From: Sphingomonas cremea
Lineage (GTDB): Bacteria; Pseudomonadota; Alphaproteobacteria; Sphingomonadales; Sphingomonadaceae
NCBI RefSeq assembly: GCF_021502585.1
Contig: NZ_JAKFGM010000001.1
Location: 124,001 to 188,000 of the forward strand
Reading direction: 5' to 3'
Length of the DNA: 64,000 nt
Both the position numbers and the translations under genes were made by a program. Shown here piece after piece: positions 32,461-40,317 of this stretch (position 1 is its first letter; every line of letters begins with the position of its first letter). Under the pieces are notes generated by a model. The model was not told the DNA's origin. It did not search any database and saw only the letters and a program-made list of their open reading frames with translations.

Positions 32461-32973
32461 ATGGCGGAAACAAAAGCAAAAGATGCAGTGGCGCTGCTTA
32501 AGGAGGATCACCGCACAGTCGAAAACCTCTTCGCCCAATTCGCAAAAGCCAGTGGGGAAGGGCGCAAGCAGAAGCTCGCTACCCAGATTTGCCTCGAGTT
32601 GTCGGTCCACGCCAAGATCGAGGAGGAAATCTTCTACCCGGCCTGCGAGGGCAAGGTTGACGAGGATCTGCTCAAGGAAGCCTTTGTTGAACATGACGGC
32701 GCTAAGCTACTGATCGCCGAAATCTTGGCTGGTGAACCTGGCGACGAGTTTTACGACGCTAAGGTGACGGTATTGCAGGAGCAGATCGAGCATCATGTCG
32801 AGGAAGAAGAGAAGAGGCTGGAGGGTTTGTTCGCGCAGGCCCGCAAGGCCGGTCTGGACATGGATGAGCTCGGTGAGCAGCTGGCGGTCCGCAAGGCCCG
32901 GCTGACGGCGGAATTTGAGACCAGCGGCGTTCCCAAGCCCGAGTTGTCGACGATGGAGCAGGCGACGGTTTAG
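32461..32973 (+). CDS. Hemerythrin HHE-domain protein
   Basis: 170 residues, four-helix bundle. Iron ligands can be placed at His17 (KEDHRTV), His50 with nearby Glu (SVHAKIEEEIFYP), His78 (VEHDGAK) and His111/112 with Glu (IEHHVEEEEKRLE). Hemerythrin-like HHE proteins bind a di-iron centre and sense or store O2 or NO, or repair iron clusters. The C-terminal 45 residues are a charged helix plus tail. AGGAGG precedes the ATG. A strong terminator follows the gene. Confidence 0.88.
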   Translation: MAETKAKDAVALLKEDHRTVENLFAQFAKASGEGRKQKLATQICLELSVHAKIEEEIFYPACEGKVDEDLLKEAFVEHDGAKLLIAEILAGEPGDEFYDAKVTVLQEQIEHHVEEEEKRLEGLFAQARKAGLDMDELGEQLAVRKARLTAEFETSGVPKPELSTMEQATV

Positions 32974-33002
32974 CTCGGGCAGTGTCGACAAGAATTTGGA
33001 GG

Positions 33003-33038
33003 CTTGGACGGGGACCTTCCGTCCAAGTCTTTCTTTTT
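33003..33038 (+). terminator. Intrinsic terminator after the hemerythrin gene
   Basis: A perfect 9-bp stem CTTGGACGG/CCGTCCAAG with a 7-nt loop, followed by TCTTTCTTTTT. It is one of the clearest Rho-independent terminators in the window. Confidence 0.92.
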
Positions 33039-33087
33039 CGTCGAGCTGCGCCATGCTTGCCGGGTGTTCACAAACGAGGGGCGAGCG

Positions 33088-33696
33088 ATGCGGGGAGCGA
33101 GAGTGGCGGCCGTGGTTATGGCGACCGTCGGCTGGAGCGGGCTTGCACTACAATATGTGATTTTCGCGAAGGCCGTCGGGCTGGGACTGGCGACTTGGCG
33201 CTATGTCGGATTTTTCACCATCCTGTCGAATATCGGCATCGCCGCCATTGCAACGGCCATCGCGCTGGGCCGCGACAACAGGCTGACGAAAGCAAGGGCG
33301 CGTCTGATGGGGCTGACGGCAATTGTCACGGTTGGGTTCGTCTATTCCGTGCTCCTTCGGTCGACCTGGAACCCCCAGGGTTGGCAAAAGGTCGTCGACG
33401 TGGCGCTGCACGACGCTACGCCGATCCTGTTTGCGATCCTCTGGGCGCTGATGCCCCATGGCTCGCTCCAGTGGCGCGACATGAAATGGGCACTGGCCCC
33501 GCCTGCGCTCTACCTCGCCTATGCACTCGGGCGGGGGGCGATCGACGGCTGGTATCCTTATTACTTTCTCAATCCTGGGCTGCAGACGACCGCTGAACTG
33601 GGCGTCAGCATTATTGGAACGCTCGCAGTGTTCGCGACCATCGCCGGAGGCGCGATCGCCGTGGACATGCGCATGGGCGGCGGCAAGTCAAATTAG
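33088..33696 (+). CDS. Pr6Pr family membrane protein
   Basis: 202 residues with six hydrophobic segments. YVGFFTILSNIGIA near helix 2 and WALMPHGSLQWRD in the loop before helix 5 fit the Pr6Pr (FAR-17a/AIG1-like) family of six-helix membrane proteins. These have no established biochemical role. I chose the ATG at 33088 just after GAGGGGCGAG. An earlier start at 33004 would begin inside the upstream terminator and is unlikely. Confidence 0.78.
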   Translation: MRGARVAAVVMATVGWSGLALQYVIFAKAVGLGLATWRYVGFFTILSNIGIAAIATAIALGRDNRLTKARARLMGLTAIVTVGFVYSVLLRSTWNPQGWQKVVDVALHDATPILFAILWALMPHGSLQWRDMKWALAPPALYLAYALGRGAIDGWYPYYFLNPGLQTTAELGVSIIGTLAVFATIAGGAIAVDMRMGGGKSN

Positions 33697-33839
33697 GCAC
33701 CGCCATGTCAACTTGCCCAAGTCGCCGCCTAACCCGTTAGATTCCCTCTCTTTTCGGCGAATATCTCACCGCCACGCCGACCCCCTCGCATGATATAGTG
33801 GCAGTGAGCGAGGCATTCGCTCGTGGAGGGGGAAGAGAC

Positions 33840-33935
33840 ATGGAATTCGAAGCCGGGCGTAATACGAAGACGCAACTGATCGCGCTGTTGATGACTATTG
33901 CCGTCGTAGGCGGAGCCATCGTCTACGCGATCTAG
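33840..33935 (+). CDS. 31-residue single-helix membrane microprotein
   Basis: MEFEAGRNTKTQ is followed by LIALLMTIAVVGGAIVYAI, one hydrophobic helix to the C-terminus. A very strong GGAGGGGGAAGAG ribosome-binding region lies 4-16 nt before the ATG, unusual for a chance frame. It is probably an N-in inner-membrane peptide. It lies between Pr6Pr and PilZ genes on the same strand. Function unknown. Confidence 0.6.
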   Translation: MEFEAGRNTKTQLIALLMTIAVVGGAIVYAI

Positions 33936-34031
33936 GCGGCGCAAGCGTAGGTCGGGCGGACTTCCAGCCCGCGTTAGCGACTTCTTAGGCGTCGCAGGTG
34001 CAAGCTTGCGCGCGATGCCAAGAGGTCGTCC

Positions 34032-34667
34032 ATGACTGATGCAATTTCGGTCACTACCTTCGTTATGGAGGAACGGCTTCCGTGGCCGGACGATGCCCCA
34101 ATGGTCGACGTCGATGGACCATTTGACGCCGGGGTGATCCATGACGCCGGTCGGCGGCGCAATTGCTCCATTCGAAAAATTTCGACGCTGGGCGCGACGC
34201 TTCGTGGCGATGTCATCGGTGCACCCGGCGATGAGATCGCCGTCGAACTAGCGACCGGCCAGCGGCCCGCCGCGACGATCGATTGGGTCAATGCGGGTGA
34301 GGTTGGGATACGCTTCAGGCAGCCCATCGACATGTTTGCGCTGATCAACCGCAATCTCATCAGTCAGCCAACCGAACGTCGCGCGATGCCCCGCGTCGAG
34401 CTTTGTTGCAGCCTCTATGTGAAGTGGGGCGCCAACTTGTCGCCTGCCGTCATGCGAAACATTTCCGCTCGAGGATTTCAGATCGAAGGCGAGGCGCTTC
34501 CGCCCCGCGGCACCTTTGTCTCCTTGTTCGTCGAAGGCCTGAATGTTCCTTCCGGAGAGGTGATGTGGAGGAAAGGCGATCTGGCCGGGATCGAGCTTCT
34601 GGAAGAGTTAAGCTGGACTTCGATCATTCCGTGGATCCGCGAAGTTGGGCGCAACAAGGCGGCCTAG
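34032..34667 (+). CDS. PilZ-domain protein, probably tandem
   Basis: 211 residues. The second half has the PilZ features: ERRAMPRVELCC (the R-x-x-x-R c-di-GMP-binding lead, ERRAMPR), a barrel and NISARGFQIEGEALPPRG (D/N-x-S-x-x-G motif). The first half (RRRNCSIRKISTLGATLRGDVIG) repeats the pattern in a weaker form. PilZ proteins bind cyclic di-GMP and change motility, secretion or envelope synthesis through a partner. Only the second domain seems to keep most binding residues. Cytoplasmic. Confidence 0.8.
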   Translation: MTDAISVTTFVMEERLPWPDDAPMVDVDGPFDAGVIHDAGRRRNCSIRKISTLGATLRGDVIGAPGDEIAVELATGQRPAATIDWVNAGEVGIRFRQPIDMFALINRNLISQPTERRAMPRVELCCSLYVKWGANLSPAVMRNISARGFQIEGEALPPRGTFVSLFVEGLNVPSGEVMWRKGDLAGIELLEELSWTSIIPWIREVGRNKAA

Positions 34668-34680
34668 CCGCGAAACAAGA

Positions 34681-36951
34681 TCAGCCGGCACTGACAAAAC
34701 TGTCGAGCACTCGCTTCCGGCCAGCCTTCTCGAATTCGATCTCCAGCTTATTGCCTTCGATGGCCTCGATCGTGCCGTAGCCGAACTTGCTGTGGAACAC
34801 GCGCTGACCCACGCTCAGGTCGTCGCGGCCCTTGTTGCCAAGGGAGATGGCAGAGGCTCGTGCTTCGATGATCCGCTGTGGCTGCGCGTTGTAGCCGCCG
34901 GCGCTAGCCCGCTGCCAGCCGGGTCCGCGCGACGGCCTCGCCACATGGGCGAATGGATCGCCATGCTCGCTCCACTGAGCTCGCCAGAGGCTTTCTCCGC
35001 CCGTCATGGTGGTCTCTTCTTCGATATGATCCTTGGGCAATTCGGCGACGAACCTGGAGGGGATGCTACTGGTCCACTGGCCATAAATTCGGCGGTTGGC
35101 GGCGTGAAGGATGGTCGCCAGCGAGCGGGCTCGCGTAATGGCAACGTAAGCGAGGCGGCGCTCTTCTTCGAGGCTGGCTAGGCCACCTTCATCGAGCGAG
35201 CGTTGCGATGGAAACACCCCTTCCTCCCAGCCAGCGAGGAAGACGATCGGGAATTCGAGGCCCTTCGCGGCGTGAATGGTCATGATCGTGACCCTGTCGC
35301 CCGATGCCTGCGAGTCATTGTCCATCACCAGGCTGACATGTTCGAGGAAAGCGCCAAGGCTTTCATACTCCTCCATTGCCCGAGCGAGCTCGGCAAGATT
35401 TTCGAGACGGCCGGCGGATTCGGCGCTGCGCTCGGCCTGGAGCATGGCAGTATAGCCGCTCTCGTCCAGAAGGATTCGGGCGAGTTCCGGGTGAGGCAGC
35501 TCGGCCGCCATCTGCCGCCAGCGGGCGATGTCGGAAACGAAGCGGGCAAGGCTGTTGCGGGCGCGGGATTGCAGCTCGTCGCTGTCGAGCATCGCGGCGG
35601 CAGCAATAAGTAAGGGCTGTCCGGTCGCGCGTGCGTGCGCGTGAATTGATGCCACTGCTTTATCGCCCAGGCCGCGCTTGGGCTGGTTGACGATCCGCTC
35701 GAAGGCGAGATCGTCGGCAGGTTGGGCGACGAGCCGCAGGTAGGCCAGCGCGTCGCGGATCTCCGCGCGCTCATAAAATCGAAACCCGCCGACAATTTGA
35801 TAGGCCAGGCCTATCGCGATGAACCGCTCTTCGAATTCGCGGGTTTGGAACTGGGCGCGAACGAGAATGGCGCAATCGTCGGGGGAGCCGCCCCGGCGTA
35901 GATGTGCTTCAATTTCCTCACCGACGCGGCGGGCCTCTTCGGGCCCATCCCACACGCCGATAATCTTGACCCGCTCCCCGGCGTTCACTTCCGTCCACAA
36001 TGTCTTGCCCAGCCGGCCGGCGTTGTGGGCGATGAGGCCGGTGGCGGCGCCGAGAATGTGCGGCGTCGAACGGTAATTCTGTTCCAGCCGAATGACTTTG
36101 GCGCCGGGAAAATCGGCTTCAAAGCGGAGGATGTTGGCCACCTCCGCACCGCGCCACGAGTAAATGGACTGATCGTCGTCGCCAACGCAGCAGAGATTAC
36201 GCCTCGGCTCGGCGAGAAGCTTCAACCAGTCGTACTGCGACGCATTGGTGTCCTGATATTCGTCGACAAGGATATAGCGAAACCGCTCGCGATAGGCTTC
36301 GAGGACGTCTGGGTGCGCCCTGAATATAGTCAGCATATGCAGCAGCAGGTCACCGAAATCGCAGGCATTCAAGGTACGGAGGCGATCCTGGTAGGCGGCG
36401 TAAAGCTCGCGGCCGCATCCGTTGGCGAACGCCTCGCTTTCGCCGGCATCGATGTGGGCGGGGGTCCAGCCGCGGTTCTTCCAACGGTCGATCACACCCG
36501 CGAGCTGCCGTGCTGGCCAGCGCTTTTCGTCGAGGTTCGAAGCGACGATCAGCTGCTTCATTAGCCGCAGCTGGTCGTCGGTATCGAGTATGGTGAAATT
36601 GGATTGCAGTCCCACCAGCTCGGCATGGCTTCGCAGCATGCGCGCGGCCACGGAGTGGAAGGTGCCGAGCCAGGGCATGCCCTCGACCGCACCTCCGGTA
36701 ATCGTGCTGACCCGCTCCTTCATCTCCCGCGCGGCTTTGTTGGTGAAGGTGACCGCGAGGATCTGGCTCGGCCAGGCCTTTCGAGTAGCAATCAGATGGG
36801 CAAGTCGAGCCGTCAGCGCCGCGGTTTTGCCCGTGCCTGCGCCGGCGAGGACGAGGACCGGGCCTTCCGTCGTAAGTACGGCCTCGCGCTGCGGAGCATT
36901 GAGGCCCTGCAAATAAGCAGGCTCGGGGTTCAGGGCAGGGGATTCGGGCAC
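34681..36951 (-). CDS. uvrD: ATP-dependent DNA helicase UvrD/PcrA
   Basis: 756 residues, full SF1A helicase. Walker A is GAGTGKT at residues 37-43, motif II is LVDEYQDTNASQY, motif III is DDDQSIYSWRGAE, motif IV and beyond include LEQNYRSTPHIL, and VTIMTIHAAKGLEF is motif V. The end (VGQRVFHSKFGYGTIEAIEG) is the Tudor-like domain that contacts RNA polymerase in PcrA/UvrD. It unwinds DNA 3' to 5' in nucleotide-excision and mismatch repair and clears replication conflicts. Confidence 0.95.
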   Translation of the reverse strand: MPESPALNPEPAYLQGLNAPQREAVLTTEGPVLVLAGAGTGKTAALTARLAHLIATRKAWPSQILAVTFTNKAAREMKERVSTITGGAVEGMPWLGTFHSVAARMLRSHAELVGLQSNFTILDTDDQLRLMKQLIVASNLDEKRWPARQLAGVIDRWKNRGWTPAHIDAGESEAFANGCGRELYAAYQDRLRTLNACDFGDLLLHMLTIFRAHPDVLEAYRERFRYILVDEYQDTNASQYDWLKLLAEPRRNLCCVGDDDQSIYSWRGAEVANILRFEADFPGAKVIRLEQNYRSTPHILGAATGLIAHNAGRLGKTLWTEVNAGERVKIIGVWDGPEEARRVGEEIEAHLRRGGSPDDCAILVRAQFQTREFEERFIAIGLAYQIVGGFRFYERAEIRDALAYLRLVAQPADDLAFERIVNQPKRGLGDKAVASIHAHARATGQPLLIAAAAMLDSDELQSRARNSLARFVSDIARWRQMAAELPHPELARILLDESGYTAMLQAERSAESAGRLENLAELARAMEEYESLGAFLEHVSLVMDNDSQASGDRVTIMTIHAAKGLEFPIVFLAGWEEGVFPSQRSLDEGGLASLEEERRLAYVAITRARSLATILHAANRRIYGQWTSSIPSRFVAELPKDHIEEETTMTGGESLWRAQWSEHGDPFAHVARPSRGPGWQRASAGGYNAQPQRIIEARASAISLGNKGRDDLSVGQRVFHSKFGYGTIEAIEGNKLEIEFEKAGRKRVLDSFVSAG

Positions 36952-36966
36952 CCATCCGAACTAGGC

Positions 36967-37107
36967 ATGCCGGAACGAAACGGCAACTGCGGGCCTTGCG
37001 CGGAACTGGCCAACCTTTATTTGGCGCGGCGACTCGCCAAGCTGGGTGGAGTCCCGGCGCACGAATCGACACTTATGCGCGATATCCCCGTTATCCACAG
37101 GCTTTGA
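36967..37107 (+). CDS. Possible small CxxC protein divergent from uvrD
   Basis: 46 codons starting 15 nt from the uvrD start, on the opposite strand. The product begins MPERNGNCGPCAELANLYL and has a CxxC pair and a short basic helix. No proper ribosome-binding site is visible (only AGG 1 nt from the ATG). It ends just before the hairpin-rich block. Could be a real small protein or a chance frame. Confidence 0.3.
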   Translation: MPERNGNCGPCAELANLYLARRLAKLGGVPAHESTLMRDIPVIHRL

Positions 37108-37109
37108 CT

Positions 37110-37546
37110 CGCTTTTTTCGCTTTCGCGACTCGAAAAAGTTCGCCAAGTTACATGGGTGATCGGGACGGAAGTTCCCGCCTCACCGGAAGGTCGGCAACG
37201 GCAAGAAGGTACGGCAGGTGACGGAAGGACCGATCTCCACCGGATGGCGATGAGGAGGGCTTCGGCCCAAGTCGGACCACCGGAAGAGGCGCCGGAAGAG
37301 TTGGTCTTCCTGTCGCAGTTCGCGGCTCCCCCTGGGGGCAGGCGACGCGAAGGATCCAACCCAAGAAGGGCCGCGGAAAATCGAGAACCTGCCTTCGGGC
37401 AGGACCACGATTGGAAGCGACGCCTGAGCTGGTGAGCCAGGATCGAAAAGCGGAAGGCCTTCGGGTCGTCAGGCTAGCGAACACCGGCAGATCCTTAGCT
37501 CGGTGCAGGTGGGGGCTGGCAGCAATGCCGGCCCCCATTTCTGTTT
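37110..37546 (+). ncRNA. Candidate structured RNA, unassigned
   Basis: A ~430-nt block with no convincing coding frame but many stable hairpins. They are CGGGA/TCCCG (37162-37178), GGGC-TTCG-GCCC (37257-37268), CCTGCC-TTCG-GGCAGG (37388-37403), GGCC-TTCG-GGTC (37456-37467) and a terminal 11-bp terminator (37510-37546). Three UUCG-type tetraloops in 210 nt, purine-rich GGAAG linkers between stems, and an intrinsic terminator at the end suggest a transcribed, folded RNA on the plus strand. I do not recognise RNase P, SRP, 6S or a riboswitch in it. The 5' end is uncertain. Confidence 0.5.
37510..37546 (+). terminator. Intrinsic terminator ending the structured-RNA block
   Basis: An 11-bp stem TGGGGGCTGGC/GCCGGCCCCCA (one G-T pair) with a 6-nt loop, followed by TTTCTGTTT. 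It lies 140 nt upstream of the RidA gene, so it closes an upstream transcript rather than that gene. Confidence 0.85.
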
Positions 37547-37687
37547 GGGCCTGGTGCCCTGCCTGATGCTCCGGTCGCCGTAATCCCGAACTTTGGTCGT
37601 TTATGACCTACGCCCGATCGAGCGTGATTATGGCCGGAGCATAGTCGTGCTACGGTCCGCCCGAGCAGAGACGGGGGGCGAGTCGCG

Positions 37688-38173
37688 ATGCGGATCGGTG
37701 TCATGCTGATTGGGCTGGTGTTTTCGCTGGCCATTTCCGACGCCGCACTGGCCGTCGATTCTCCTCATCGCGTCGGCGCATCTCAATCGCCCATCTCCGC
37801 ATCCGTTTCAGTCCCACCGGGCAGCAGGCTGGTTTACGTCAGCGGAACTGTCCCGGACGTCGTCGACCCAGCCGCACCGGAAGGATCGGTTGCGCGCTTT
37901 GGCGACACCGAGACACAGACCCGGTCCGTGCTGAAGAAGATCGGGGCGGCTCTGGCTGAGCAGGGGCTTGGCCTTGGCGATATTGTCATGATGCGCGTGT
38001 TCCTCGTGGCGCCTGCGGGCCAACGGATGGACTTCGCCGGGATGATGCGCGCCTACGTCGAAGCATTTGGAACCAAGGCGCAACCTAACAAACCCGCAAG
38101 GTCGACGATGCAGGTCGTCGGCCTGGTCGATCCGGGCTGGCTGGTCGAGATTGAGGTAACAGCGGCGAAATAA
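37688..38173 (+). CDS. Exported RidA-family protein
   Basis: 161 residues. Unlike cytoplasmic RidA it has a signal peptide (IGVMLIGLVFSLAISDAALA). The RidA core is then complete: RLVYVSGTVPD, MMRVFLVA and the active-site end PARSTMQVVGL...VEIEVTAA with the catalytic Arg and Glu. RidA enzymes hydrolyse reactive enamines and imines, which amine oxidases and PLP enzymes release. Only 30 nt separate it from the Tat-exported amine oxidase, so it probably clears the imine product of that enzyme outside the cytoplasm. Trimers are usual for the family. Confidence 0.82.
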   Translation: MRIGVMLIGLVFSLAISDAALAVDSPHRVGASQSPISASVSVPPGSRLVYVSGTVPDVVDPAAPEGSVARFGDTETQTRSVLKKIGAALAEQGLGLGDIVMMRVFLVAPAGQRMDFAGMMRAYVEAFGTKAQPNKPARSTMQVVGLVDPGWLVEIEVTAAK

Positions 38174-38203
38174 CCGAGCGCCGTGCAAAAGGGGGGAGGG
38201 CAT

Positions 38204-39775
38204 ATGACCCTGACGCGGCGCGACATTTTGATGCAGGTTGGGATTGCGGGCGGGGCAGGGGCGACATTCGCCGCAATGCAAATGCTCGGCTTGACCTTGG
38301 CTACCCCGCTGTCGGCCGCTGACTTCGCGCTTCCCAAGGGGTCAGGCGGCGGCAAGTCGGTGGTCTTGCTCGGTGCCGGTATTGCCGGGCTTGTTGCGGC
38401 CTATGAGCTTCAGCGCGCCGGCTATTCCGTAACCCTTCTCGAGGCGCGCGATCGGGTTGGCGGGCGGGCGTGGACGATTCGTGGCCGCGATCGGATCGTC
38501 CAGGCAGATCGGCCAACGCAGCAGGCTAATTTTTCTCCGGGCCTATATTTCAATGCGGGACCAGCCCGCATTCCCTCAATTCACCATGCCATTCTCGGTT
38601 ACGCCCGCCGGTTGGGCGTTCCGATGGAAACGTTCGTCAACAGCCACATGGCGACGGGCTGGGACTTTGGCGGCAAGATCCACCGAGGTCGCCAAATGGT
38701 TTACAGTCTGCAGTCGCGGCTGGCTGAACTGTTAGCCAAGGCCGTCGACGGCAATGCGCTCAATGCCGCAATGCCGAAGGATGAACTGGAGCAGTTTCGG
38801 CAGTTCCTCGGCTTTTACGGCGGACTCAATGACAAGGGCGTGCCGACGGCGCAGGGAGCGCTCGGTTATACTGATTGGCCGGGCGGTTACGACGATCCCG
38901 GCAATCCGCTCGATCCGCTGACGCTGAAGGAGCTATTGCCGAGCCGGGGTGCGGCTTTCCCGCAGATTTTCGAAGCGATCATCGACATGCAACCGACAAT
39001 GCTGCAGCCGGTCGGCGGGATGGATGAGATCGCAAAGGCGCTCCATCGCCAGGTCAAGTCGAGCGTGCGCTTCAACCAGCCGGTCAGCGCCATCCGCCGC
39101 GAAGGCAATCGGGTTCGGATCGAGCATCGCGGAGGGGTAACCCGTGCCGATTATTGCGTCTGCACGCTGCCCGCCAACCTGCTCAGCCGCATCCCCAACG
39201 ACTTCTCGCCGGCCAAACAGGCGGCGCTCAAGAACGTGCCCTATCTGAAAAGCGCCAAGGTCGCGTTCGAGGCGCCGCGCTTTTGGGAAGATGAAGGTAT
39301 CTATGGCGGACTCGCCTGGACCGATCGGCTCAACGAGAACATCATTTATCCAAGTAGCCAGCATATGGCCTCCCGCGGCGTGCTGGTGGGAGCTTATGTC
39401 GCCGGCTGGACCCACCAGGATACGCCCGAGGCGTTTACCAAGCTGCCCATAGCAGAACAGATTCAGATCAGCCGGGATTCGATCGAGGCGTTACACCCAG
39501 GCAAGTCGAGGCTGTTGACGAGCCCTGTCGCGGTGAACTGGGGGCAGGTGGCTTATTCGGAAGGGGTCGGTGCCCTGTGGGATGGAGGGCCCGCCGATAC
39601 GGGGCGGAGGACCGGAGCCTATCTCGAGCTGTTGAAGCCCGAGGGACCGATCCTGTTTGCAGGCGAACATCTTTCCTATGCCGGTCTGTGGCAGGAAGGG
39701 GCAGCGCTTTCGGCTCATGAGGCCATAAAGCTGCTCCATGCAATGGCAGCAGAAAGCGGGAGTAAGGCAGCGTGA
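38204..39775 (+). CDS. Flavin-dependent amine oxidase, Tat-exported
   Basis: 523 residues. MTLTRRDILMQVGIAGGAG is a twin-arginine signal. The FAD dinucleotide fold is VVLLGAGIAGLVAAYEL, with the ribose-binding Glu in VTLLEARDRVGGRAW. The C-terminal FAD motif is LFAGEHLSYAGLWQEGAALS. A central substrate domain and NAGPARIPSIH resemble L-amino-acid and monoamine oxidases. It oxidises an amine to an imine with O2, giving H2O2. GGGGGGAGGG precedes the ATG. Substrate not determinable by eye. Confidence 0.88.
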   Translation: MTLTRRDILMQVGIAGGAGATFAAMQMLGLTLATPLSAADFALPKGSGGGKSVVLLGAGIAGLVAAYELQRAGYSVTLLEARDRVGGRAWTIRGRDRIVQADRPTQQANFSPGLYFNAGPARIPSIHHAILGYARRLGVPMETFVNSHMATGWDFGGKIHRGRQMVYSLQSRLAELLAKAVDGNALNAAMPKDELEQFRQFLGFYGGLNDKGVPTAQGALGYTDWPGGYDDPGNPLDPLTLKELLPSRGAAFPQIFEAIIDMQPTMLQPVGGMDEIAKALHRQVKSSVRFNQPVSAIRREGNRVRIEHRGGVTRADYCVCTLPANLLSRIPNDFSPAKQAALKNVPYLKSAKVAFEAPRFWEDEGIYGGLAWTDRLNENIIYPSSQHMASRGVLVGAYVAGWTHQDTPEAFTKLPIAEQIQISRDSIEALHPGKSRLLTSPVAVNWGQVAYSEGVGALWDGGPADTGRRTGAYLELLKPEGPILFAGEHLSYAGLWQEGAALSAHEAIKLLHAMAAESGSKAA

Positions 39776-40173
39776 TCAAATCGTTCGAACGAATAGCCAC
39801 GCAGGTTTCGGCGGCGGCGGGGCGGCCGAGAGCATTTATTCTAGCATTTGCAACCATTGTCGTTTGGGGCGTGACCGGTCCCCTGTTTCACTGGTCTGAC
39901 ACCTGGCAACTGGTGATCAATACGGGCACCACCATCGTCACCTTCCTGATGGTGTTCCTTATCCAGAATGCGCAGAATCGCGATGGTGCGGCGATCCAGG
40001 CCAAACTCGACGAACTCATCCGTGCCGTCGCCCACGCCCGGAATGAATTCATCGGCATCGAGCATCTGAACGAGGAAGAGCTGGAAGAAATCCGGACCGC
40101 TTTAGAAAAGGTCGCTGGAGACGAACCGACCCGGCACGCCGCGATCGTTCGGTTGATCGAGCGCCGATGTTAG
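39772..40173 (+). CDS. Low-affinity iron permease family membrane protein
   Basis: 133 residues. Two hydrophobic segments (AFILAFATIVVWGVTGP and LVINTGTTIVTFLMVFLIQN) are followed by NAQNRDGAAIQAKLDELI, the signature of PF04120-type proteins. The rest is a charged cytoplasmic helix. The family name comes from yeast Fet4, but these short bacterial proteins lack most of it and need not carry iron. The GTG start overlaps the amine oxidase stop by 4 nt. Confidence 0.82.
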   Translation: MIKSFERIATQVSAAAGRPRAFILAFATIVVWGVTGPLFHWSDTWQLVINTGTTIVTFLMVFLIQNAQNRDGAAIQAKLDELIRAVAHARNEFIGIEHLNEEELEEIRTALEKVAGDEPTRHAAIVRLIERRC

Positions 40174-40179
40174 CCGCCT

Positions 40180-40216
40180 AAAAAGGAGGCGGCGGTGCTG
40201 GCCAGCCCGCCGCCTC
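40180..40216 (-). terminator. Intrinsic terminator for the minus-strand membrane-protein gene
   Basis: Stem GAGGCGGCGG/CCGCCGCCTC with an 11-nt loop that can itself pair (GCTGG/CCAGC). On the minus strand it is followed by CTTTTTAGG. It lies about 100 nt past the stop of the gene at 40318. Confidence 0.55.
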
Positions 40217-40317
40217 ATGTCCTGCCGGGAACGATCGGTCGGCAGGACAATATCCTGCCAACGCACAGATCGTTACGGGGATGCACAGCTTGGCTCGAAA
40301 GCCGCGCGGCTAGTCGC

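Noticed and set aside
37091-37099. Perfect DnaA box TTATCCACA, possible replication origin
   Set aside because: Only one box, no AT-rich unwinding element and no dnaA, hemE or parAB genes nearby. Several boxes would be needed.
37046-37538. Overlapping 129-codon frames on both strands
   Set aside because: No ribosome-binding site, low-complexity Arg/Pro/Gly products, and a better explanation as a structured RNA.
37110-37546. RNase P RNA (rnpB)
   Set aside because: The conserved GAGGAAAGTCC and related core blocks of RNase P RNA are absent on both strands.
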